This document shows positions 8,739 through 18,182 of a stretch of 64,000 nt of DNA, in pieces. Both the position numbers and the translations under genes were made by a program. The notes below the pieces were generated by a model. It saw only the letters and a list, made by a program, of their open reading frames with translations. It had not been told where the DNA came from and ran no database searches. Positions within the stretch are counted from its first letter, which is position 1. Every line of letters begins with the position of its first letter. This DNA is from Chryseobacterium arthrosphaerae (GTDB taxonomy: Bacteria; Bacteroidota; Bacteroidia; Flavobacteriales; Weeksellaceae): NCBI RefSeq assembly GCF_001684965.1, contig NZ_MAYG01000012.1:186001-250000 (forward strand). Reading direction: 5' to 3'.

Positions 8739-8947
8739 TGTATTTCAATTTTACGAAACTCTTAACGGGAGTTCTTAGTTTGATGCGGCAAAAATACAAT
8801 TAAAAAATTCGTAAAAAAACCATATTTTTAAACATTGATAAAAACGATTTTAATTGTACAGTCACCGTAAATCCTATTTTAAAAACTTAATAAACAGGTA
8901 AAATAGAGGTGATTTTAAAATTTAGCCAGACAAATAAAATAGTATAT

Positions 8948-9475
8948 ATGAAAAAGTTTATTATTTCTTTGATGCTGATCGTCTCAGGGTCAGTATTTTC
9001 CCAGGTTTCAGTAGGAGTCCCTTCCCAGGGCAACAGCCGATGGACTTTCGGTGGCGGAATTGGTGTCGGATTTGGAAGCAACAGCTCATTCAGTCTGCAG
9101 GCTTCCCCAAGAGTGGGTTACAGGATTACCGATGACCTTGAAGGAGGGGCAGCCGGAAGTGTTACGTGGCAAACGTCTGACTATCACTCATCCACCATGT
9201 TCGGGATAGGTCCTTTTGCCAATTATTACTTTGCAAGATCGTTTTTCTTAAGTGCGAACTTCCAGCATTATTTTATCAACTATAAAGATAAATTTTATGA
9301 CTATAAAGACAGCAGGGAAGAAAATGCGTTATATCTTGGAGGAGGGTATATGCAAAGGATCGGAAACAATTCTTTTTTACAGCTGGGGCTGATGTACAAT
9401 GTTCTCTGGAAAGAAAGATCAAGCGTATTCTCAAGCGGGTTGGTACCTAATATAGGTTTTGTGGTAGGCCTTTAA
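8948..9475 (+). CDS. Outer-membrane beta-barrel protein
   Basis: 175 residues from ATG 8948; the frame is open further upstream but the signal peptide MKKFIISLMLIVSGSVFSQ fixes the start. The mature part alternates short aromatic-ended strands with Gly/Ser turns (RWTFGGGIGVGFGSNSSFSLQASPRVGYRI..., final strand LVPNIGFVVGL), as in eight-stranded Bacteroidota porin-like or OmpW-type barrels. Its ligand or function is unknown. A strong hairpin terminator follows at 9524-9550. Confidence 0.75.
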   Translation: MKKFIISLMLIVSGSVFSQVSVGVPSQGNSRWTFGGGIGVGFGSNSSFSLQASPRVGYRITDDLEGGAAGSVTWQTSDYHSSTMFGIGPFANYYFARSFFLSANFQHYFINYKDKFYDYKDSREENALYLGGGYMQRIGNNSFLQLGLMYNVLWKERSSVFSSGLVPNIGFVVGL

Positions 9476-9523
9476 AAAATCAGAATCAGGAACAAATACA
9501 TTAAAAAATAGAGCAATATAAAA

Positions 9524-9550
9524 AATGCCCCGGAAATTTTCCGGGGCATT
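9524..9550. terminator. Bidirectional intrinsic terminator between convergent genes
   Basis: AATGCCCCGG (9524-9533) and CCGGGGCATT (9541-9550) form a perfect 10-bp stem that extends through AAA/TTT. It lies between the plus gene ending at 9475 and the minus gene ending at 9553, with A/T tracts on both sides. Confidence 0.8.
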
Positions 9551-9552
9551 CA

Positions 9553-11322
9553 TTATTTCCTGATGGTAAGTTTAAAGCTCTTTACAGGAGTCTTGTCTGT
9601 TTTGCTCACAGAGATTAAATAATTCCCGTTGGCCAGTTGATCTGCTAATCTGAAGTGTTGCTCAGCAGTTTTAGAAATCGGGGAAGAATAGATCTGTCTT
9701 CCGGACATGTCGGTAATATTGATGATATGGGATTCTTTGCTTAAGACGGTTCCTTTTAAACTGAAATTACCGTCGCTGGGATTGTTATAAAGGACCAGAT
9801 CCTTTGCGGGGGCTGTTTCAGATGTAGAAAGGGATGCGAGACTGAATTTGGCAATAAATCCGGTACGGCCAATGGTGGTTCCGGGTGGCGGTATGATGTT
9901 GGGCTGGTGAGAATTAGCGGTTGCAATATCATTCGGGTTACCTGATGATCCAAAAATATAGAATACATCAGAAGAATGAGAAAACTGACCTCCAATCTGG
10001 GAATCGGTAGCGGGATCAGAAGTGAAAGTCCCTCCATAATAAGAAGTAAATAAATGCGTTCCTGCCGTATTGAACATGGAAAAAAAGGCATCAGGATATC
10101 CCGGGTTGGGCTTTGTAGAAATAAAAGCTCCGGGAGTGGCTATATTTTCAGTTCCGGATGATGATCCGGTTATCAGAAGTTTATCATCTTTAAGGTCAAG
10201 AACCCTGTTCTCTCCATGCCATTCGGTGCCTTCAGACCCTACATAAGTGCCCCATATCCTGTATCCGTTGTCATTGAACTTTGCCAGAAAAAGATCAAAA
10301 CCATCTGTTGTCTGCTGTTTATGAGCTCCGGGAGTTGCGTAATAGGATCCTGGAAGATAAAAGGTTTGTCCACCAATATAGACTCCTGAAGAGTTTGCTT
10401 TTATTTGCCAGATTCCGGCCCCGGTCAATACATTAGGAACTCCGTAATAAGTTCCCCATACTCTTTGGCCGGTATTGCCGTCAAACCTGGCAATGAAATG
10501 GCTTGATTTTACTTCCTGAAACGTTTCCGGGGTTGCCAGTGCGGTTACAGCATCATTCAGATCATTGCCACCTACGATAAAAAGATTGTCTTCATATAAA
10601 TCCTGGGCAGTTATATAGAGAGAAGGAACATAAGTTCCCCATATTTTCTTTCCCTGGGCATTAAGTTTTACAATAAAAGAATTGGGTTTGAGCGCTCCGT
10701 TCTGGGAGACAACCTCAAAATCAGGGCGAAATGTTCCCGGATCTCCTAAGCCTTGCCATGAAGTGGTTCCTGTTATATAGATATTACCATTGCTGTCAAC
10801 ATCCAAATTATCAGAATAGATCGTTCCGGGAAGATAGGTTTCCCATATGAGATTATTATTTTCGTCATATTTGGCTAATACCCAGTCATTATCGGTCACA
10901 CGGGTTGAAAGCCATACGCCTGGAGGAAGTACCGGAGAATTAAGAGGAGCAGGTCCCCCGATTTTATATTGATTACCAAACTGATCCCTGTAAACTAAAT
11001 ATCTTGTAATAGCTAAAGAACTGATGAGAGGATGGTATTGGGCTGAAAGAAGGTTTCCGGATTGAGAAAATTTTCCCAAAAGGGTACTGCCATTACTATT
11101 CATAGGATAGCTTCCGGCAGAAACAAACTGGCTGTAATAAGCAGAAAGGTCTCCTGTACCATAGGTAGCTTTTGAAGTATACCCGTCTATAAGAAGTGTC
11201 TGGTCTGAGGGGTTTTCATACACCCCATTAATTCGTGTTTCAAACCCTCCGAAATAGGTTGCCCAGCTTCTCTCATAGGGAAAAGTACTCTGGGAAAACA
11301 GCAGGGAAGGAAAAACTATCAT
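9553..11322 (-). CDS. T9SS type A sorting-domain protein with SBBP-like propeller repeats
   Basis: 589 residues as read from ATG 11322. The body has repeated units ending in aromatic strands of the form WGTY (IWETYLPG, IWGTYVPS, VWGTYYGV, IWGTYVGS) that also carry AKYD/AKFN/ARFD elements, as in SBBP/beta-propeller secreted proteins. The last 75 residues are a Por-type sorting domain (LVLYNNPSDGNFSLKG...GRQIYSS...GNYLISVSKT...KSFKLTIRK), so it should be exported by the type IX system to the surface or medium. The predicted N-terminus MIVFPSLLFSQS lacks the basic n-region of a signal peptide. An ATG 16 bases upstream (11338) gives MKLKN in another frame, and removing one A from the A5 run would join them (see findings). 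The start is therefore uncertain. Confidence 0.8.
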   Translation of the reverse strand: MIVFPSLLFSQSTFPYERSWATYFGGFETRINGVYENPSDQTLLIDGYTSKATYGTGDLSAYYSQFVSAGSYPMNSNGSTLLGKFSQSGNLLSAQYHPLISSLAITRYLVYRDQFGNQYKIGGPAPLNSPVLPPGVWLSTRVTDNDWVLAKYDENNNLIWETYLPGTIYSDNLDVDSNGNIYITGTTSWQGLGDPGTFRPDFEVVSQNGALKPNSFIVKLNAQGKKIWGTYVPSLYITAQDLYEDNLFIVGGNDLNDAVTALATPETFQEVKSSHFIARFDGNTGQRVWGTYYGVPNVLTGAGIWQIKANSSGVYIGGQTFYLPGSYYATPGAHKQQTTDGFDLFLAKFNDNGYRIWGTYVGSEGTEWHGENRVLDLKDDKLLITGSSSGTENIATPGAFISTKPNPGYPDAFFSMFNTAGTHLFTSYYGGTFTSDPATDSQIGGQFSHSSDVFYIFGSSGNPNDIATANSHQPNIIPPPGTTIGRTGFIAKFSLASLSTSETAPAKDLVLYNNPSDGNFSLKGTVLSKESHIINITDMSGRQIYSSPISKTAEQHFRLADQLANGNYLISVSKTDKTPVKSFKLTIRK

Positions 11323-11461
11323 GATTTTTCAATTTCATAGTAATTTGATGTTTTGGTTTAGTTTGTTTTCAAAAATAAGATTAATTCATATGTAAATAAA
11401 TAAAAAGGTAAACTTAGATTATTAAAATTCTAATTTTAAAAGTATTAAAGGATTTCTAAAT

Positions 11462-11496
11462 AAAAAACCACCGGAAGTATAACTCCCGGTGGTTTT
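11462..11496 (-). terminator. Intrinsic terminator of clpC
   Basis: AAACCACCGG (11465-11474) pairs with CCGGTGGTTT (11486-11495), loop of 11 bases. On the minus strand the stem is followed by U6 (complement of 11462-11467). It lies 24 bases past the clpC stop. Confidence 0.8.
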
Positions 11497-11519
11497 ATTA
11501 TCATTAAACAATGTATGTA

Positions 11520-14051
11520 TTATGATTGTGACTTTTCAGTTGTTTTTTTCGCTTTCTGCGTTTTTCCAACCAGTCCGTCTTTCGCTTCATTAAGGTCAAG
11601 AACTACAGTTTCACCTTCGTTCAGTTGTTTGTTTACCAGCATTTCTGCCAATAAATCCTCAATATACTTCTGTATCGCTCTCTTCAGTGGCCTTGCACCG
11701 AAGTCTTTATCCCATCCTTTTTCTGAAATAAAGTTTTTCGCATCTTCGGTTAATTCCACTTTATAGCCTAATTTTTCAAGTCTGCCATACAGTTTGTTCA
11801 GTTCAATATCAATGATTTTCTTGATATCATCCTGTACCAGTGAGTTGAAGATCACAATATCATCAATTCTGTTTAGGAATTCAGGCGCAAATGCTTTTTT
11901 AAGTGCATTTTCAATAGTGCTTCTTGCTCTGGAATCTGACGTTGTTTTTTTAGCTGAGGTACCAAATCCTACACCATCTCCGAAATCTTTAAGATCTCTG
12001 GTTCCGATATTGGACGTAAGGATGATAATCGTATTTCTGAAGTCGATTTTTCTACCTAAACTGTCTGTAACGTGTCCCTCATCAAGAATCTGTAACAGGA
12101 TATTGAATACATCCGGGTGAGCTTTTTCAATCTCATCCAAAAGAACTACAGCATAAGGTTTTCTTCTTACCGCTTCTGTCAGCTGACCACCTTCTTCATA
12201 TCCAACATATCCCGGAGGCGCACCTACCAATCTTGATACGGCGAATTTCTCCATATACTCACTCATGTCGATTCGGATAAGCGACTCATCAGATTCGAAA
12301 AGTTCTCTGGCCATTACTTTAGCCAACTCGGTTTTACCAACCCCTGTTGTACCAAGGAAGATAAATGTACCGATAGGACGGTTAGGATCCTTAAGACCGG
12401 CTCTGTTTCTCTGAATAGCTTTCACAACTTTCTTCACGGCATCTTCCTGGCCAATGACTTTTCCGTTGAGCTTTTCATCCATCTGAGCCAATTTATCAAG
12501 TTCGTTCTTACCAACTTTCGTTACAGGAACACCACTCATCATAGAAACCACTTCCGCTACATTTTCTTCGCTCACGGTTTCTTTTTTCTCTTTGACATCT
12601 TTATCCCATTTTTCCTGGGCAGCATTCAGTTCCATCTGAAGACGTTCCTCTTCATCCTTAAGTTTTCTTGCCTCAAGATAATCCTGAGCCTTTACCGCTT
12701 TTTGCTTCAATTCTTTGATCTCTTCGATTTTCTTTTCAAAATCTATGATCTCGGTAGGAACTTTCATGTTCTTGATATATACTCGCGAACCGGCCTCGTC
12801 CATCGCATCAATCGCTTTGTCCGGTAGGAAACGGTCTGTAATATATCTCGATGTCAGATTGACACACGCTGCAATGGCTTCCGGAGTATAAATTACATTG
12901 TGGTGCTCTTCATACTTGTCTTTGATCTGATTCAGGATCTGAATGGTTTCATCAATAGAAGTAGGTTCCACCATTACTTTCTGGAATCTTCTTTCCAAAG
13001 CACCGTCTTTCTCAATATACTGACGGTATTCATCCAGTGTGGTAGCCCCGATGCATTGAATTTCACCTCTTGCCAAAGCAGGTTTAAACATATTGGAGGC
13101 ATCTAAACTTCCTGTAGAACTTCCTGCACCTACAATGGTGTGAAGCTCATCAATAAATAAGATGACATCTCTGTTCTTTTCCAGTTCGGTCATGATGGCC
13201 TTCATTCTTTCTTCAAACTGACCACGATACTTAGTTCCGGCAACTAAACTTGCAAGATCCAGAGTGATCACTCGTTTTCCATAAAGAACCCTGGACACCT
13301 TTTTCTGTTGAATTCTTAAAGCCAGCCCTTCTGCAATCGCAGATTTACCAACTCCCGGCTCCCCGATAAGAAGCGGGTTGTTTTTCTTTCTTCGGGATAA
13401 GATCTGAGAAACTCTCTCAATTTCTTTTTCACGACCGATCACCGGGTCCAGTTTTCCGTCTCTTGCCAAAGAAGTAAGGTCCCGTCCGAAGTTGTCCAGA
13501 GTTGGCGTTTTACTTTTTGCAGAACCTAAATTTCCTGTAGGCTTTCTCATTTGCTCAAATTCCTCTCTTTCATCATCATCGTCATAAGCACTCATCTGTG
13601 GTGACTGGCCGGAATTTTTAAGCATGGTCTGGTATTCTCTTGAAACTCCTTCATAGTCGATGTCGTAAGCTCCCAGAATATTTGAAGTAGGGTCCTCATA
13701 TTTATATAGAATACCTAAAAGCAGGTGAACGGTATTAATCTCATTGCTTTTATATTGACGGCATTCTAACTCTGCACGCTTAATGGCATGATCTGCCATC
13801 TTCGTGAAAGAAATATTGGTAACCTCCTCAGAAATAGGATTTAGACTTGCTGTATTTAAAGTTTCAATTTTTCTTCTGATTTGTGTTAAATCCGCATTGA
13901 GGTTTTGAAGGATTTCTTTAGCAGAGTTTTCCGTTTTTATAATACCTAAAAGTAGATGTTCTGTATTAAGAAATTCACTTTTCAGCCTCTTAGCTTCGCT
14001 TTTGCTTTGTTTGAACACCTGGCTCAAACCTTGTGAAAACTTATAATCCAT
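11520..14051 (-). CDS. clpC: ATP-dependent Clp protease ATP-binding subunit ClpC
   Basis: 843 residues from the ATG at 14051 (MDYKFSQ...), with an in-frame ATG four codons earlier at 14063 as alternative. Domain order is as follows. An N-terminal Clp repeat domain includes SEFLNTEHLLLGI. The first AAA+ module carries Walker A GEPGVGKSAIAEG and FIDELHTIVGAG. A middle UVR-like coiled coil contains KAQDYLEARKLKDEEERL. The second AAA+ module carries GTTGVGKTELAKV and VVLLDEIEKAHPD. It ends in a ClpB/C D2 small domain. It unfolds proteins for ClpP in the cytoplasm and also acts in stress protein quality control. Monocistronic with its own terminator. Confidence 0.95.
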   Translation of the reverse strand: MDYKFSQGLSQVFKQSKSEAKRLKSEFLNTEHLLLGIIKTENSAKEILQNLNADLTQIRRKIETLNTASLNPISEEVTNISFTKMADHAIKRAELECRQYKSNEINTVHLLLGILYKYEDPTSNILGAYDIDYEGVSREYQTMLKNSGQSPQMSAYDDDDEREEFEQMRKPTGNLGSAKSKTPTLDNFGRDLTSLARDGKLDPVIGREKEIERVSQILSRRKKNNPLLIGEPGVGKSAIAEGLALRIQQKKVSRVLYGKRVITLDLASLVAGTKYRGQFEERMKAIMTELEKNRDVILFIDELHTIVGAGSSTGSLDASNMFKPALARGEIQCIGATTLDEYRQYIEKDGALERRFQKVMVEPTSIDETIQILNQIKDKYEEHHNVIYTPEAIAACVNLTSRYITDRFLPDKAIDAMDEAGSRVYIKNMKVPTEIIDFEKKIEEIKELKQKAVKAQDYLEARKLKDEEERLQMELNAAQEKWDKDVKEKKETVSEENVAEVVSMMSGVPVTKVGKNELDKLAQMDEKLNGKVIGQEDAVKKVVKAIQRNRAGLKDPNRPIGTFIFLGTTGVGKTELAKVMARELFESDESLIRIDMSEYMEKFAVSRLVGAPPGYVGYEEGGQLTEAVRRKPYAVVLLDEIEKAHPDVFNILLQILDEGHVTDSLGRKIDFRNTIIILTSNIGTRDLKDFGDGVGFGTSAKKTTSDSRARSTIENALKKAFAPEFLNRIDDIVIFNSLVQDDIKKIIDIELNKLYGRLEKLGYKVELTEDAKNFISEKGWDKDFGARPLKRAIQKYIEDLLAEMLVNKQLNEGETVVLDLNEAKDGLVGKTQKAKKTTEKSQS

Positions 14052-14175
14052 AATATATCTCATTAGAACAAAGGCAACATTACCTTTTATTCATTATCTA
14101 AATTACAAATATTTTACCAAAAATCAATTAATGACTTTATGTCACAAAAAATTTTATTATATTATTGAAAATGAT

Positions 14176-14183
14176 TAAGTTTG
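14176..14183 (+). promoter_or_regulatory. Possible -7 element upstream of the YgjV-like/glycosyltransferase pair
   Basis: TAAGTTTG fits TAnnTTTG and lies 19 bases before ATG 14203. The -33 position carries TTT rather than TTG, so this is tentative. Confidence 0.35.
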
Positions 14184-14202
14184 TTATCCTTAAAAATTCC
14201 TC

Positions 14203-14433
14203 ATGAATCCTGAAATTACTACTTATATCGGATATTCTGCCTCAGTTTTTATCGTGCTGAGTTTCATACTGAAAGATGTAAGAAAAATCAGAGTAGTCAA
14301 TATGATAGGTTGTATCTGTTTTGTCATCTATGGCTTCTTTTTTAGTGAACCCTTGTGGCCGGTAATCATACCGAACGGACTGATTTGCTTTATTCAGGTG
14401 TATCATTTAATCGCAGGAAAGAAAGATTCATGA
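14203..14433 (+). CDS. YgjV-like small membrane protein
   Basis: 76 residues with three hydrophobic helices and the pattern YIGYSASVFIVLSFILKDVRKIRVVNMIGCICFVIYGF, which matches the YgjV (imp) family of inner-membrane proteins. Proteins like this are often misnamed 'uroporphyrinogen decarboxylase' in Bacteroidota databases; nothing here supports that enzyme. Its stop codon overlaps the start of the following glycosyltransferase (ATGA), so the two are translationally coupled. Function unknown. Confidence 0.65.
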   Translation: MNPEITTYIGYSASVFIVLSFILKDVRKIRVVNMIGCICFVIYGFFFSEPLWPVIIPNGLICFIQVYHLIAGKKDS

Positions 14434-15527
14434 AGAAAAAAGTACTGGTTTCAGCCTTTAGCAGCCTGTATACAGATCAGAGAATAGAAAAAGTATGCAA
14501 GACCCTGTCTGATAACGGATATTCTATTGACCTGATAGGAAATGACTGGGGAGGGAACGAAAAAATGGAGCGTCCCTATCCGTTCTCAAGAATAGAGCTG
14601 AAGTCTAAAAGCCTGAAAACTGCATATTTTGAATTCAACTGGAAACTTTATAAGGTCCTGAAGAAAAAAGCAGACAAAGACACCATTCTTCTGGCCAATG
14701 ATATTGACGCACTTCTGCCAAATTATCTCATTTCCAGAAAACTGAATATTCCGCTGGTCTTTGACAGTCATGAAATTTTTACAGAAATGCCCGCTATACA
14801 AAACCGGCTTTCACAGAAGTTCTGGAGAGTGGTGGAAGGAAACCTGGTACCCAGGATAGAATTTATGATGACGGAAAGTGAAAGCTATGCAGAATGGTTT
14901 CATGAAAAATATAAGGTAAACCCTGTTGTTGTAAGAAATATTCCTAGAAAAATTCATGATGTTCCCGTATTTCCGGACAATCATCCTAAAATTATTTTGT
15001 ATCAGGGTGCCATTAATCAGTCCAGGGGAATTGAAAAAATGATTGTGGCCATGCATCATATTAAGAATGCTGTTCTTAAAATTGCAGGTGACGGGCCGAA
15101 GAAAAAAGATTTTGAAGAACTTGTTATAAAAGAAAACCTCCAGGATAAGGTTATTTTTCTTGGAAAGCTGAAACCTGAAAACCTTCGGGAAGTTACCAGA
15201 ACAGCAGATGCTGGATTCAGTCTTGAGGAGAACAACGGAGTAAGCTATTATTATTCTCTTCCTAACAAGGTTTGTGATTATATCCAGTCCCGGGTGCCAC
15301 TTGTGATGATTAATTTTCCTGAAATGCAGCGGATAAAAAAACAGTTCAATGTAGGAGAAATGGTGACCGATCATCAGCCTGAAACGATTGAAAAAGCAAT
15401 TAATCTAATTCTGGAAAGAGGAAGACAATATTACCGCAGCGAACTTGATAAAGCTGCAGACGTCTTCTGCTGGGAGAATGAGGAAAGGAATATCCTGCAG
15501 CTTTTTGAAAAAGCATCCCACAGATAA
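14430..15527 (+). CDS. Glycosyltransferase, GT4-like (GT-B fold)
   Basis: 365 residues from ATG 14430 (MKKKVLVSAFSSLYTDQRIEK), which overlaps the previous stop by 4 nt. The N-terminal acceptor half contains SDNGYSIDLIGND. The C-terminal Rossmann half contains ILYQGAINQSRGIEKMIVAM, LKIAGDGPKKKDFEEL, KVIFLGKLKPENL and the acidic E-x7-E region ADAGFSLEENNGVSYYYSLPNKVCDYIQ. These are the hallmarks of GT4/GT1 retaining transferases that use nucleotide sugars. It likely adds a sugar to LPS, exopolysaccharide or a surface glycan at the cytoplasmic membrane; the exact sugar is not deducible. Confidence 0.88.
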   Translation: MKKKVLVSAFSSLYTDQRIEKVCKTLSDNGYSIDLIGNDWGGNEKMERPYPFSRIELKSKSLKTAYFEFNWKLYKVLKKKADKDTILLANDIDALLPNYLISRKLNIPLVFDSHEIFTEMPAIQNRLSQKFWRVVEGNLVPRIEFMMTESESYAEWFHEKYKVNPVVVRNIPRKIHDVPVFPDNHPKIILYQGAINQSRGIEKMIVAMHHIKNAVLKIAGDGPKKKDFEELVIKENLQDKVIFLGKLKPENLREVTRTADAGFSLEENNGVSYYYSLPNKVCDYIQSRVPLVMINFPEMQRIKKQFNVGEMVTDHQPETIEKAINLILERGRQYYRSELDKAADVFCWENEERNILQLFEKASHR

Positions 15528-15572
15528 TTTTTACAAAATTGGTTATCTTTGCACAAAGAAATTTGATTAAAA

Positions 15573-15992
15573 ATGACCATTAAGGAAAAACAGCAGGAAA
15601 TAATCGACGAATTTGCATTTCTTGAAGATTGGGAGCAAAAGTATGAGTACATCATTGATCTTGGAAAAGAACTGAAAGGCTTACCGGAAGACAGGAAGAC
15701 AGATGAAAATCTTATTAAAGGCTGCCAGAGTAAAGTCTGGATCGATGCTGAGTTTAAAGACGGCAAGCTTTTCTTTAATGCAGATTCAGACGGGATTTTA
15801 CCGAAAGGAATTGTTTCCCTTTTAGTAAGCATCTACAGCGGACATTCCACTCAGGAAATCCTGGATTCTGATTTCGATTTTATTGCAGAAATCGGGTTAC
15901 AGGAGTTTCTTTCGCCATCCAGAGCCAACGGACTGATGGCAATGACCAAGCAGATCAAGTTTTATGCAGTTGCCTACCAACTGAAATCATAG
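15573..15992 (+). CDS. sufE: SufE-family cysteine desulfurase sulfur acceptor
   Basis: 139 residues. SufE takes persulfide sulfur from SufS and hands it to the SufBCD scaffold for Fe-S cluster assembly. The persulfide cysteine is Cys51 in DENLIKGCQSKVW. The flanking SDGILPKGIVSLLVSIYSG and FLSPSRANGLMAM are family signatures, and the length is typical. A -7-like TATCTTTG sits at 15544-15551. The stop is two bases before the GTG of the glycosyltransferase at 15995, so the two genes form a transcript although they are functionally unrelated. The other suf genes are not in the window. Confidence 0.93.
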   Translation: MTIKEKQQEIIDEFAFLEDWEQKYEYIIDLGKELKGLPEDRKTDENLIKGCQSKVWIDAEFKDGKLFFNADSDGILPKGIVSLLVSIYSGHSTQEILDSDFDFIAEIGLQEFLSPSRANGLMAMTKQIKFYAVAYQLKS

Positions 15993-15994
15993 CC

Positions 15995-16966
15995 GTGACC
16001 AGAATTTTAGCATATCGTTTTTCCGCATTCGGAGATGTGGCGATGACAGTACCTGTTTTCAGAGAATTTCTGGAGCAGAATCCCGGCGTGGAAATTATCA
16101 TGGTTTCCAGGAAAAACTTTGAAGCCCTGTTTGCAGGAATTCCCAATGTAAGATTCAAAGGGATTGACCTTGATGATTATAAAGGATTCTTCGGATTGAG
16201 GAGGCTGAGTAATGAGCTGATCAAAGAATTTAATCCGGATTGTATTGCCAATCTTCATGATGTGATCCGTACCAAGATATTAGACAAGATCTATGTAAGG
16301 AAAGGGTTTAAGGTCTTTAAAATAGACAAAGGAAAAGAGGAAAAGGAACATCTTACCGATGTATGGAACCTGGAGAAAGTACAGCTGAAAAAAACCGTAG
16401 AACGCTATGCTGATGTTTTCAGGGATATGGGGTTCAGGGTAGAGCTTTCCAACAGACTCAGACCGGCTTCAGAACATAAATCCGGGATTGGTTTTGCCCC
16501 TTTTGCCCAGCACAAAGGGAAAATGCTTCCGCTGGAAAAATCTTATGAGCTGGCAAGAATTCTGGCCAGAAACCATACCGTATACTTCTTTGGAGGCGGA
16601 AAAAAAGAGACCGAAACCCTTGCGCAATGGGAACAGCAGATCCCCAATACAAAAAATCTTTCAGGAAAACTGAATCTTACCGAAGAGCTCAATAAAATTG
16701 CAGAGCTGGAACTCATGATATCGATGGATTCTGCCAATATGCACCTTGCCAGTCTTATGGGAACACGATGTATTTCCATATGGGGAGCTACCCATCCTTA
16801 TGCCGGATTTTTAGGATTTGGGCAAAGTGAAGATGATGTGGTGCAGGTAAAGGACCTTTCCTGCAGACCCTGCTCTGTTTTTGGTGATAAAGAATGCTAC
16901 AGGGGCGATTGGGCATGCCTTGAAGAATTTGATATCCAGAAAGTGGTAGATAGGGTTAATAGTTAA
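15995..16966 (+). CDS. Glycosyltransferase family 9 (heptosyltransferase-like)
   Basis: 323 residues starting at GTG 15995, chosen because the family begins immediately before the first beta strand and loop ILAYRFSAFGDVAMTVPV; the next ATG would cut into it. The C-terminal half has GIGFAPFAQHKGKMLPLE, VYFFGGGKKE, LMISMDSANMHLASLMGT and IWGATHPYAG, the conserved GT9 donor-binding motifs. Members transfer ADP-heptose or related sugars to the LPS inner core. A late cluster (LSCRPCSVFGDKECYRGDWACLE) has four cysteines typical of GT9 C-termini. It is coupled to sufE and its 3' end overlaps the convergent gene by 11 nt. Confidence 0.9.
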   Translation: MTRILAYRFSAFGDVAMTVPVFREFLEQNPGVEIIMVSRKNFEALFAGIPNVRFKGIDLDDYKGFFGLRRLSNELIKEFNPDCIANLHDVIRTKILDKIYVRKGFKVFKIDKGKEEKEHLTDVWNLEKVQLKKTVERYADVFRDMGFRVELSNRLRPASEHKSGIGFAPFAQHKGKMLPLEKSYELARILARNHTVYFFGGGKKETETLAQWEQQIPNTKNLSGKLNLTEELNKIAELELMISMDSANMHLASLMGTRCISIWGATHPYAGFLGFGQSEDDVVQVKDLSCRPCSVFGDKECYRGDWACLEEFDIQKVVDRVNS

Positions 16967-18077
16967 AAATAACCGAAACGATTTCTTCAGCTTTGGCCTG
17001 GTCAGAGTACCTTTCTTCTAAAATTTTCTTTCTGTTTTCGGCAGCATCATAGTCTTTTTCCGCAGCAGCAATGATCTGTTGACGAATTTGATTCTTATCA
17101 GATCCATACAGACATAAGCTGATCAGCGCAGGATCATCGGTGATATTTTCATTAATGATAACGAAACGGCTGTTATAAAGCGTATTGAACAGTTTCACCT
17201 TAGTTCCTGAATTCTGGTAAGAAAGCAGAATGTTGGCATGAGCACCTTCCAGAAGGTGATGAAGGTTTTCTGTGGTCTGAATAGGAGAGAGGCTGATATT
17301 TCCGGCAGCATCAATTTTTCTTTTAATCTCATCACTGGCCCGGTCGGAAGCAACGATCAGCTGATATTGCGGAAGATTTTTAAAAATCTCAATAGTCTCA
17401 TCCAGGGCTTTTTTGTTATCAGCGGTGGTAAGATCTCCGTGAAAAAGAAAATATTTTCCTTTTTTATCCAATTGTTTTACCCGTTGATTCCCGTGGAAAA
17501 TGTGGATCAGCTTTGCATTTCCCGAATAGGTCTGTACTTCATTGTATTCCTTTTCAGAAAGGCAGAATACGGATTTAAACCGTTTTAAAAGCTTTTTCTG
17601 ATAGCCGGTATATTTTAAAGATTCAATTCTGTAGATGATCTTTTTGAAGGCATTTTTTTCTGAGGAAGAAAGACCTTTGTAATATTCAGTTTCATTATTA
17701 TGATAACGGAGATATAAGGGCTGTTGGCTGCTTTTCAGATGCTGAATTACTGCTGTTGTTTGCAACCCTTCAAATAATATAGGAGCAGGAATGTTTTCCA
17801 GATTTTTAAGAAGCTGTTCAGAATTTCTTATGGCTGCAGCGAAAGGGGTACCTGAAAAATAGAGCAGCGGATTCTTTTTCTTTTGATAAAAAAATACATT
17901 TTCCGTAATCTCTCTGATTTCCCTGTCAGTCACCTCAGGAATCCGGTCTGTAAAACAGTGGAGATGGATTTTTATTCCCTGTTCAGATAAAGCCTTGATC
18001 TTATAATACACATCAATGATCCCACCATAAGATGGCGGATAAGGATAATTGAATGATATGAGATGAAGTTCCTTCAA
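16956..18077 (-). CDS. Glycosyltransferase, GT4-like
   Basis: 373 residues beginning MKELHLISFNYPYPPSYGGI, where the GG motif is the glycine-rich acceptor loop of GT4 enzymes. The second half has KYFLFHGDLTTADNK, YQLIVASDRASDEI and GAHANILLSYQNSGTKVKLFNTLYNSRFVII, which corresponds to the donor-binding E-x7-E region in a weak form. Probably a cytoplasmic-face transferase in envelope glycan assembly. Its 3' end overlaps the convergent GT9 gene. The clustering of three glycosyltransferases within 4 kb suggests a shared glycan pathway, although they are not one operon. Confidence 0.8.
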   Translation of the reverse strand: MKELHLISFNYPYPPSYGGIIDVYYKIKALSEQGIKIHLHCFTDRIPEVTDREIREITENVFFYQKKKNPLLYFSGTPFAAAIRNSEQLLKNLENIPAPILFEGLQTTAVIQHLKSSQQPLYLRYHNNETEYYKGLSSSEKNAFKKIIYRIESLKYTGYQKKLLKRFKSVFCLSEKEYNEVQTYSGNAKLIHIFHGNQRVKQLDKKGKYFLFHGDLTTADNKKALDETIEIFKNLPQYQLIVASDRASDEIKRKIDAAGNISLSPIQTTENLHHLLEGAHANILLSYQNSGTKVKLFNTLYNSRFVIINENITDDPALISLCLYGSDKNQIRQQIIAAAEKDYDAAENRKKILEERYSDQAKAEEIVSVIFNY

Positions 18078-18145
18078 TAAATGGTTAAATGGAATGAACG
18101 CAAAGGTAAATAATATAAAGGAAAGTACTTATGGGCCCATAATAA

Positions 18146-18181
18146 ATAAAAAAAATCTCCCTTAAAAAAGAGAGATTTTTT
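18146..18181 (-). terminator. Intrinsic terminator of the tRNA-Val pair
   Basis: AAAAATCTC (18151-18159) pairs with GAGATTTTT (18172-18180). It lies immediately downstream, on the minus strand, of the second tRNA gene, with a U-rich run following. A perfect 12-bp palindrome TATGGGCCCATA (18130-18141) sits just beyond. Confidence 0.7.
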
Positions 18182-18182
18182 G

